Assembly (NCBI GenBank): GCA_964436235.1
Contig: CAYTCW010000120.1
Span: forward strand, 1 to 13,115
Source: UBA9980 sp964436235
Lineage (GTDB): Bacteria; Muiribacteriota; UBA9980
Length of the DNA: 13,115 bases
Direction: 5' to 3'
In this document: one piece after another, positions 8,815-13,115 of the stretch
How the letters are laid out: every line of letters starts with the position of its first letter
Numbering within the stretch: position 1 is the stretch's first letter
The notes under the pieces: model-generated
Databases searched by the model: none
What the model was told of the DNA's origin: nothing
The model's input: the letters and a program-made list of their open reading frames with translations, nothing else
Program-made: the position numbers and the translations under genes

Positions 8815-9865
8815 TTTCAGTAACCTCCTTTAAACGGTTGAACATTTCTACTATCGAGATATCGGCGGTGCAGTTGCGATAGCAGCGCGCGCAGCCGGTG
8901 CATCCTGATTTGTTGAATTTTTCCTTGATGTAAAGGCCTTTTCTCATAAGACGGTGGCGCAATCTTTCAGCCACGTGCTCGCGGAAATTTTCGCCGCCGG
9001 CGACTTCAGCGAACTGAGGAAGCATGCAGCTGTCCCACTCGCGGTTGCGTGAACCTTCTTTAAGGTTCAATTCGACTTTTTCCGTAATGTTAAAGCAGTA
9101 ACAGGTCGGACATACGAGATTGCATGTTCCGCAGGCGAAACATTTATCTGCGTATTCTTTCCATACGGACGAATTATAAGTTTTAGGCATAAGTTTGGTA
9201 AGCTGGTCCGAATCGGATTTTAAATCGTTAGTAAAAGATTCCATACGTTTTTTCTCGACTACTTTAAGCTGTTCGAGTTCGTCTTTAGTGGCTTCGGCGG
9301 GTTTAGCGTATTTAGCCAGAAGCTCTTCGCCGCGTTTGGTGCCGACCGACACTAAATATTTATGGCCTATATTTTTGAAGAATATATCGTATAACGCTTC
9401 TTTTTTGGATATTTTAGCTTCGTTATGAACTTCGCCGTCAACGCCCATTTTATTGCAGAAGCAGTCCGGATCGGGCATGCATGATACGCCGATTAATATA
9501 GCTTTTTTGCGCTTTTCGAGATAATTAGGATCTTTATTGGTATCTTCGAAGGCGTGGTCGAGCATGTTCGTAGCGTATAAATCGCAGGCGTGCATGCCGA
9601 ATAATATAGCTTCCTGCGAATGGTTGACGAATTTAGGATCGGGATTCGCAGCGAGTTTAAACTCGATAAGCGTTTCAGTGGGAGGCAGGAAATATTTTTT
9701 AGGCGAGGAAATTGTCGTCGAATAGTCTAAAACCATCTCTTTGTGATCTGAAATGCGATCCCACGCAAACTGTTTGTCTTTAGCTACAACGCCGTAAACG
9801 ACATTAGTTTTTACTAAGTTTTCAGCAAAAAGAGCTACTTCAGCTCTTGTCATTGCCTTGTGCAT
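8807..9865 (-). CDS. hydB: Group 3b hydrogenase beta subunit, iron-sulfur protein
   Basis: Iron-sulfur subunit expected to wire the diaphorase HydG to the hydrogenase module, and in sulfhydrogenases linked to sulfur or polysulfide reduction. The 352-residue protein ends in two ferredoxin-like [4Fe-4S] motifs: C242, C245, C248 and C252 (with further cysteines C255 and C257), and C322, C325, C328 and C332. An N-terminal part of about 230 residues, with a central CMPDPDCFCNKMG segment, matches the long N-terminal region of HydB-type proteins. The ATG at 9865 has AAGGAGG at 9873-9879 with 7 bases of spacing; a second in-frame ATG at 9853 is less well placed. It is the first hydrogenase gene, 47 bases after the histidine kinase stop, with no terminator visible between them, so it probably belongs to the same transcript as the two-component genes. 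Confidence 0.94.
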   Translation of the reverse strand: MHKAMTRAEVALFAENLVKTNVVYGVVAKDKQFAWDRISDHKEMVLDYSTTISSPKKYFLPPTETLIEFKLAANPDPKFVNHSQEAILFGMHACDLYATNMLDHAFEDTNKDPNYLEKRKKAILIGVSCMPDPDCFCNKMGVDGEVHNEAKISKKEALYDIFFKNIGHKYLVSVGTKRGEELLAKYAKPAEATKDELEQLKVVEKKRMESFTNDLKSDSDQLTKLMPKTYNSSVWKEYADKCFACGTCNLVCPTCYCFNITEKVELNLKEGSRNREWDSCMLPQFAEVAGGENFREHVAERLRHRLMRKGLYIKEKFNKSGCTGCARCYRNCTADISIVEMFNRLKEVTENE

Positions 9866-9912
9866 TTATTTTCCTCCTTTAGTTGGATTGTTATTAACCG
9901 TTTGTTGTTTTT

Positions 9913-11025
9913 TTATTCTATCGTTCTTTTATTATTGACCGGAAGCGTTATTACGAACTCGGAGCCGCTGCCTAATTCGGAGCTTACTTCGATCGTGCCA
10001 TTGTGATACTCCACGATTTTTTTAGTAATGGCCATGCCGACCCCGGTGCCGTTCGTAGTATGCTTTTTAGATATGGAGGTCCGGTGAAATTCATCGAAAA
10101 TCTTGCCTATATCTTCTTTTGGAATACCTATCCCGCTGTCTTTGCATTTAAAAATAACGGAATTATCTTTGCGCAGCAGAGCGATTTCGACCGCGCCGTT
10201 TTTATGGCTATATTTAACCGCGTTGGATATGACGTTAATTATAACGTTATCGAGATATTCGGCGTCGCCGTCGATAATAAAATCTTCGTCTTTGCCGTTT
10301 ATCGTTTCCCTGATTTCAACCGAAGCCGCCTTCGCCTGAACGCTCATCGTTTCAATGGCTTTTTTGAGTTTTTCAAGCAAAGATACTTTTTTAAATTCTT
10401 TCGCGCCGAAGCCGGTTTTGATTTTAGATAGATCCAGAAGATCGGTAACTAATTTTAAAAGGCCCGCCGCTCGATTTTCAGCCTTGGTTATCTGTTCGCG
10501 TGCTTTGTCGTCGATGACCGCGCCGCTGTAACCGCCGGTAAGCGATTTAAGCATGAATTGGATCGTGCCTAATGGCGATTTTATTTCATGCGCGACGACC
10601 ATGACGAACTCCGATTTTTTAGCGTCGAGATCCACTAATTTCATATTAGTTTCAAGAAGCAGGTTTTCTTTGAGCCTTAAACGCTGCGATATGGATGTGG
10701 TNNNNNNNNNNNNNNNNNNNNNNNNNNNNNNNNNNNNNNNNNNNNNNNNNNNNNNNNNNNNNNNNNNNNNNNNNNNNNNNNNNNNNNNNNNNNNNNNNNN
10801 NAGATTTTTTATCGAATAGACGAAAACAAGATTACCGGCCGCCATGGCTATTACACAACTATAAAGCGGACGCCTGCTAAAATCTACCTTTAAAATCAGG
10901 AGGCAGAATTCGACCACGCAAATAACGCCGCCAACTGCGAGCCAACGCAGATCGGTGAGCCATTTAAGCCTTGCGAGCAACTCGAATACTCTTATTTCGA
11001 TACCTTTTGGAACCGCCGTCGTCAT
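9913..11025 (-). CDS. Membrane sensor histidine kinase interrupted by an assembly gap
   Basis: Autophosphorylating sensor kinase, probable partner of the adjacent receiver protein. The part upstream of the gap (about 74 residues) has a charged N-terminus and two hydrophobic segments at about 27-47 and 53-73. Downstream of the gap lie a short linker likely to form a coiled coil, the dimerisation/phosphoacceptor H-box AHEIKSPLGT (histidine codon at 10588-10590), the N-box around NVISNAVKYS, the G1 box KDSGIGIPKEDIG, an F-box-like IFDEFHR and the G2 box GTGVGMAITKK. The catalytic core is therefore complete. The N run removes the middle of the sensor region; its true length is unknown, so the residue count and unbroken frame are nominal. 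The LRWLAVGG-type N-terminus recalls multi-pass RegB-like kinases, but the diagnostic loop would lie in the gap. The Shine-Dalgarno is weak (GGAAAG, 10 bases upstream). It starts 35 bases after the response regulator and ends 47 bases before hydB. Confidence 0.88.
   Translation of the reverse strand: MTTAVPKGIEIRVFELLARLKWLTDLRWLAVGGVICVVEFCLLILKVDFSRRPLYSCVIAMAAGNLVFVYSIKNXXXXXXXXXXXXXXXXXXXXXXXXXXXXXXXXXXTTSISQRLRLKENLLLETNMKLVDLDAKKSEFVMVVAHEIKSPLGTIQFMLKSLTGGYSGAVIDDKAREQITKAENRAAGLLKLVTDLLDLSKIKTGFGAKEFKKVSLLEKLKKAIETMSVQAKAASVEIRETINGKDEDFIIDGDAEYLDNVIINVISNAVKYSHKNGAVEIALLRKDNSVIFKCKDSGIGIPKEDIGKIFDEFHRTSISKKHTTNGTGVGMAITKKIVEYHNGTIEVSSELGSGSEFVITLPVNNKRTIE
10702..10801. other. Assembly gap of exactly 100 N
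   Basis: One hundred consecutive N bases inside the histidine kinase gene. A round 100 is the usual placeholder for a gap of unknown size, so the distance should not be read literally. The frames on both sides agree only if the true missing length has the same remainder modulo three as 100. Confidence 0.98.
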
Positions 11026-11045
11026 CTTTTAATTTCTTTCCGTGT

Positions 11046-11072
11046 ATTATATCCGTTAAACTACTGTGCCAA
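11046..11072 (-). promoter_or_regulatory. Possible internal sigma-70-like promoter before the histidine kinase
   Basis: On the minus strand, TTGGCA (11067-11072) is followed after 15 bases by TATAAT (11046-11051). The -10 matches consensus perfectly and the -35 in four of six positions, but the spacer is shorter than the usual 17. It overlaps the response regulator stop and would give the kinase-hydBGDA part its own transcript with a leader of about 15-20 bases. Based on sequence only. Confidence 0.3.
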
Positions 11073-11465
11073 ACATTTTTCAACTACCGCCAATAAATTT
11101 TCGGGCTCGATCGGCTTATTCAAAAATTCATTGACAGGTAAAAAGTCTGAATCTGTTTGAGGTGAATATTTAAAATGCGAAGCGGTGTTAATAGCCGATA
11201 CCATAACTATAGGAGTTTTTGACCACTTTGCGTATTCTGAGGAAGGCTCCGGCGAGCGGAGTTTGTAAGTAACGTGAAAACCTTCGGTGATGGAATCCAT
11301 CATAACGTCGAGTATTATAAGAGCAGGATCGAACGATTTCACTTTTTCTAAGCCTTCGGTACCATTAGACGCGGTTTCAACCTGATAAGCTCTCGATTCG
11401 AGGACCGTTTTCATAGTTTCGACTATATCAGGATCGTCATCGATGATTAGTATTTTTTTTGACAT
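11061..11465 (-). CDS. Single-domain response regulator (receiver only)
   Basis: Phosphoacceptor protein, presumably the partner of the neighbouring kinase. In 134 residues it forms one receiver domain and nothing else: acidic residues D9-D11 (IIDDDPD), phosphoacceptor D53 in ILDVMMD, the switch serine S90 (IVMVSAI) and conserved lysine K117 (NKPIEPE). There is no DNA-binding or enzymatic output domain, so it must act through another protein or a phosphorelay. The D53-S90 and S90-K117 intervals (37 and 27 residues) exceed those of CheY (30 and 22), owing to an extra EGFHVTYKLR-SPEPSSEYAK stretch and a FKYSPQTDSDFLPV stretch. The start is supported by AAGGAGG at 11476-11482, 10 bases upstream. 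It is the first gene of the unit leading to the kinase and hydBGDA. Confidence 0.93.
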   Translation of the reverse strand: MSKKILIIDDDPDIVETMKTVLESRAYQVETASNGTEGLEKVKSFDPALIILDVMMDSITEGFHVTYKLRSPEPSSEYAKWSKTPIVMVSAINTASHFKYSPQTDSDFLPVNEFLNKPIEPENLLAVVEKCLAQ

Positions 11466-11501
11466 TTAACAAATACCTCCTTGATTTAAGATCGGAGTTA
11501 T

Positions 11502-11510
11502 TCTATAACA
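11502..11510 (-). promoter_or_regulatory. Possible extended -10 promoter for the regulator-hydrogenase unit
   Basis: On the minus strand the bases read TGTTATAGA, that is a TG, one base, then TATAGA, the extended -10 layout. Transcription would start near 11495, giving a leader of about 30 bases that includes the Shine-Dalgarno. No good -35 is seen at 17-18 bases, which extended -10 promoters tolerate. Confidence 0.35.
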
Positions 11511-11551
11511 TTTATGAGCAAAAATAAAGGGTTTTTTAATAATTTTTAACA

Positions 11552-11586
11552 AAAAATGAGATTATAAATATGAGAAAAATGAGATT
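11552..11586. repeat. 12-base direct repeat, 23-base period, upstream of the response regulator
   Basis: AAAAATGAGATT occurs at 11552-11563 and again, identically, at 11575-11586. The 23-base period is about two DNA helical turns, so both copies would face the same side of the helix. They lie about 55-90 bases upstream of the proposed transcription start, a typical activator position. Chance is possible in such AT-rich DNA. Confidence 0.5.
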
Positions 11587-11753
11587 TTAACCAATATAAG
11601 ATGTAATTAGTTACTTTTTTATTCAATCAGCACTTTTAATAATGTAATAAATAATATAGTATAGTTCAAACATAGTACAATTATTAGAATCGATTTACAG
11701 TAACTTTTACCGCGAGCCGCAAGATAAAGTTTCGGTAGTGCCATTATTGCACC

Positions 11754-11780
11754 GCATGTGCGCGCGCCGCGCGCACATGC
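11754..11780. repeat. 27-base GC-rich palindrome
   Basis: Perfect 13-base arms (11754-11766 and 11768-11780) around one central C. Each arm reads GCATGTGCGCGCG or its complement. Apart from the centre it is an alternating purine-pyrimidine tract, the pattern that favours Z-DNA, and it can also form a cruciform or hairpin. It stands out sharply from its AT-rich surroundings. There is no T-tract on either side, so it is not a standard terminator. Confidence 0.8.
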
Positions 11781-11908
11781 AAACAAGCAAGCCGGCAGAT
11801 AAATAAGTAAAAGGCAGGAAACAAAACAAAAAGAAAAATTAATTAAAGCCGAGACCAATAAAACTATCGGCAAACTAACAAAAAAGCGTCAGGCAAATTG
11901 CGGATAGT

Positions 11909-11935
11909 GGGCGGGGCATGGGGAGGGAGAAAGGG
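11909..11935 (+). other. G-quadruplex motif
   Basis: Five G-tracts of three or four lie close together on the plus strand (11909-11911, 11913-11916, 11920-11923, 11925-11927, 11933-11935) with loops of 1, 3, 1 and 5 bases. This satisfies the usual G3+N1-7 four-tract rule. The last two or three tracts are also the left arm of the 37-base palindrome, so the two structures would exclude each other. Confidence 0.6.
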
Positions 11936-11957
11936 TTGCCAACCCTTTCTCCCTCCC
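11921..11957. repeat. 37-base palindrome downstream of hypB
   Basis: Perfect 18-base arms (11921-11938 and 11940-11957) around a single C at 11939; the left arm reads GGGAGGGAGAAAGGGTTG. It lies about 58 bases beyond the hypB stop in the direction of hypB transcription. The hairpin is very stable, but no T-tract follows on the minus strand. It could protect the hypB mRNA 3' end or be a dispersed repeat; the sequence does not decide. Confidence 0.85.
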
Positions 11958-11966
11958 TTCAAAAAA

Positions 11967-12008
11967 TGACTAATGGCTAATGACTAATAACTAACGACTG
12001 ACGACTGA
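11967..12008. repeat. Six-copy heptamer tandem repeat
   Basis: Six adjoining 7-base units: TGACTAA, TGGCTAA, TGACTAA, TAACTAA, CGACTGA, CGACTGA. The array is flanked by six A bases on the left and ends 6 bases before the hypB stop codon. It resembles in kind the short heptanucleotide tandem repeats of some bacteria, such as those of filamentous cyanobacteria; no relation is claimed. Confidence 0.8.
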
Positions 12009-12014
12009 TTATCA

Positions 12015-12689
12015 CTATATGTTTTTACCCGCACTATTTGAGCAAGAGTGCAGATAATCGAGCCATTCATCGAGGCCTTCGCCGGTTTTCGACGAAACGA
12101 AGATCACCTTTGCATCCGCGTTCACCTTTGCGATATTTTCCTTTATTTTGGCCATATCAACTTCAAGATGCGGCAGAAGATCCATTTTAGTGACTATGAT
12201 GGCATCGGCGACATTAAAAGAAACGGGATATTTAAGCGGCTTATCTTCGCCCTCGGTCAATGAATAAAGCAATACTTTATTATGCTCGCCAATTTCAAAA
12301 TCGGCGGGGCATATTAAGTTGCCTACATTTTCGATAATTAAAAGGTCGATTTTATTTAAATCGAATTCGGCGAGCGCGTCTTTTATCATAAAAGCGCTTA
12401 AATGGCAGTCGCCACCGAAGGTATCGGTATTGATCTGATAAACGCTTTCACAGTGCGGCAGAAGCCTGTCGCGGTCGATAGGCGTTGAAATATCGCCTTC
12501 GATAACCGCGCATGCGAGGTTTCCTTTGAGCCTTGCAAGCGTTTTTTCGAGCAGCGTGGTTTTTCCGGCGCCAGGCGAGCTTATTATATTAATGCAATAA
12601 ATTTTTTTTTCGTTGAGTATATCGTTAACTTCTTTTGCTATTAAATCATTTTCTTCCATAACGTCTCTAGCTATTTCAATTTCAGCCAT
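12015..12689 (-). CDS. hypB: Hydrogenase nickel-incorporation GTPase
   Basis: GTPase of the SIMIBI class that, with HypA, delivers nickel to the precursor of the [NiFe] hydrogenase large subunit. The 224-residue protein shows the P-loop SPGAGKTT at 38-45, EGD at 64-66, the metal-site pair C95-H96 in GGDCHLSA and C127 in ENVGNLICPAD, and a TKMD guanine-specificity motif at 167-170. The N-terminal CxxCGC nickel motif and the His-rich stretch of some HypB proteins are both absent, as in short archaeal-type forms. The region before C95 reads INTDTFGGDCHL, a few residues longer than the common NTGxGCHL pattern. AAAGGAG at 12698-12704 with 8 bases of spacing supports the ATG. It follows hypA by 120 bases on the same strand, and the hydrogenase it serves begins farther along that strand. 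Confidence 0.96.
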   Translation of the reverse strand: MAEIEIARDVMEENDLIAKEVNDILNEKKIYCINIISSPGAGKTTLLEKTLARLKGNLACAVIEGDISTPIDRDRLLPHCESVYQINTDTFGGDCHLSAFMIKDALAEFDLNKIDLLIIENVGNLICPADFEIGEHNKVLLYSLTEGEDKPLKYPVSFNVADAIIVTKMDLLPHLEVDMAKIKENIAKVNADAKVIFVSSKTGEGLDEWLDYLHSCSNSAGKNI

Positions 12690-12721
12690 CTTAAAAACTC
12701 CTTTAACCGATTATTTAATTG

Positions 12722-12737
12722 ACCGGAAATCTCCGGT
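12722..12737. repeat. Small GC hairpin between hypA and hypB
   Basis: ACCGGA (12722-12727) and TCCGGT (12732-12737) form a 6-base stem with a 4-base loop, just upstream of the hypB ribosome binding site on the minus strand. No T-tract follows, so it is more likely an RNA structural element than a terminator. Confidence 0.5.
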
Positions 12738-12739
12738 AA

Positions 12740-12791
12740 AATTAAACTTATAATCATATTTATAACTATAAATGTAACTATAAGTTTAATT
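12740..12791. repeat. 52-base AT-rich imperfect palindrome between hypA and hypB
   Basis: A perfect 13-base inverted repeat (AATTAAACTTATA at 12740-12752 with its complement at 12779-12791) shares one symmetry centre with an inner 7-base stem (12758-12764 with 12767-12773). A few bases between them mismatch. The whole could fold into one long hairpin or serve as a large two-fold symmetric protein-binding site. It occupies most of the hypA-hypB spacer. Confidence 0.7.
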
Positions 12792-12809
12792 ATAAATTTA
12801 ATAAAACCA

Positions 12810-13115
12810 TCAATCGTCCACTTCGATCGAATCGACGGAGAACTCTCGACCGCCGATGATGCGCGGCTCGTTGGCGCGGCAGTTCGTGCAGGCCATGCTC
12901 AATTCGCCGTAAGCGCCGCCGTTTCTTTCTAATATCGATTCAAAGCCGCAGGCGCCGCATTTAACTTTAAGCGGCGCTTCGTTTATAATAAAATCGATGG
13001 ATTCGAAGCCGGCCGGGCCGCTTTTGACCTCGAGGCCGAATTTAAGGGATTCAGCGACTATCTGCGTCATTTTTCCGACGGTTATTTTAACCGCGCGCAG
13101 CCGGCCGGCGGCGAT
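12810..13115 (-). CDS. hypA: Hydrogenase nickel chaperone HypA, 5' end outside window
   Basis: Small nickel-binding, zinc-containing protein that works with HypB in hydrogenase maturation. The frame is open to the window edge, and the translation upstream of the ATG at 13070 (ending VKITVGKM) continues the HypA fold (compare the usual VRLRIGEL strand). The true start, with the nickel-binding MH of HypA, is therefore probably some 30 residues beyond the edge, and the internal methionine is not the start. Counting from that methionine, the zinc-binding cysteines are C38/C41 (KCGACG) and C61/C64 (CTNC). The 19 residues between the pairs are more than the usual dozen or so. The protein ends GGREFSVDSIEVDD, like the GxELxVxSIEV end of HypA. 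Assignment is strengthened by hypB next door. Confidence 0.9.
   Translation of the reverse strand: MAAGRLRAVKITVGKMTQIVAESLKFGLEVKSGPAGFESIDFIINEAPLKVKCGACGFESILERNGGAYGELSMACTNCRANEPRIIGGREFSVDSIEVDD

Larger units (their letters stand above)
11466..12014. other. 549-base structured intergenic region between hypB and the response regulator
   Basis: No convincing gene. About 11490-11700 is very AT-rich and carries the presumed promoter region of the regulator-kinase-hydrogenase unit, including a direct repeat. About 11700-12008 contains two GC-rich palindromes, a G-quadruplex motif and a heptamer array, listed separately. A hydrophobic 84-codon frame on the minus strand (11619-11873) starts with TTG, lacks a ribosome binding site and runs across the palindrome; I do not accept it. 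Confidence 0.75.

Noticed and set aside
11619..11873. Hydrophobic 84-codon open frame on the minus strand in the hypB-regulator spacer.
   Set aside because: It starts with TTG, has no Shine-Dalgarno, its sequence is driven by AT-rich composition, and it runs straight through the 27-base GC palindrome.
11921..11957. The 37-base palindrome as a standard rho-independent terminator of hypB.
   Set aside because: No T-tract follows the hairpin on the minus strand; the A6/T6 tract lies on the wrong side of it for hypB transcription.

Overview
The window looks like a piece of a bacterial chromosome from an anaerobic or facultatively fermentative organism, probably a draft or metagenome-derived scaffold, because it contains a run of exactly 100 N. 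Bacterial origin is supported by strong AAGGAGG-type ribosome binding sites, a cobalamin-dependent MetH, a histidine kinase/response regulator pair and a bacterial-type glucose-6-phosphate isomerase. Base composition is moderate, with AT-rich spacers. I cannot assign a phylum from the sequence alone; little-cultured anaerobic lineages such as Elusimicrobiota or Omnitrophota would fit, but this is only a guess.

Left half, plus strand (54-5735): pgi (glycolysis/gluconeogenesis), a small zinc-ribbon membrane protein of unknown function, and a full-length cobalamin-dependent methionine synthase (metH). Spacers are 58 and 26 bases, compatible with one transcription unit. metH converges on the hydrogenase operon, and a hairpin with A-rich and T-rich flanks (5792-5837) probably terminates transcription in both directions.

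Centre, minus strand (11465 down to 5888): a six-gene unit in the order single-domain response regulator, membrane histidine kinase, hydB, hydG, hydD, hydA. The last four encode a complete group 3b [NiFe] hydrogenase (cytoplasmic NAD(P)-linked sulfhydrogenase type) in the beta-gamma-delta-alpha order known from Pyrococcus. Junctions between hyd genes overlap or abut, which indicates translational coupling. The two-component pair upstream is the most interesting feature of the layout: it suggests that production or activity of this H2-cycling enzyme is tied to a signal sensed at the membrane. The kinase is interrupted by the 100-N gap, so most of its sensor region is unseen.

Right end, minus strand: hypA (5' end beyond the window) and hypB, the nickel-delivery pair needed to mature the hydrogenase large subunit. 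HypCDEF and the maturation protease are not in the window.

The 549-base spacer between hypB and the response regulator is rich in structure: a 12-base direct repeat with 23-base period next to a possible extended -10 promoter, a 27-base GC-rich palindrome, a G-quadruplex motif overlapping a 37-base perfect-arm palindrome, and a six-copy heptamer tandem repeat that ends 6 bases from the hypB stop codon. The hypA-hypB spacer holds a further 52-base AT-rich imperfect palindrome. No CRISPR array, tRNA, rRNA, transposase or defence gene was seen.
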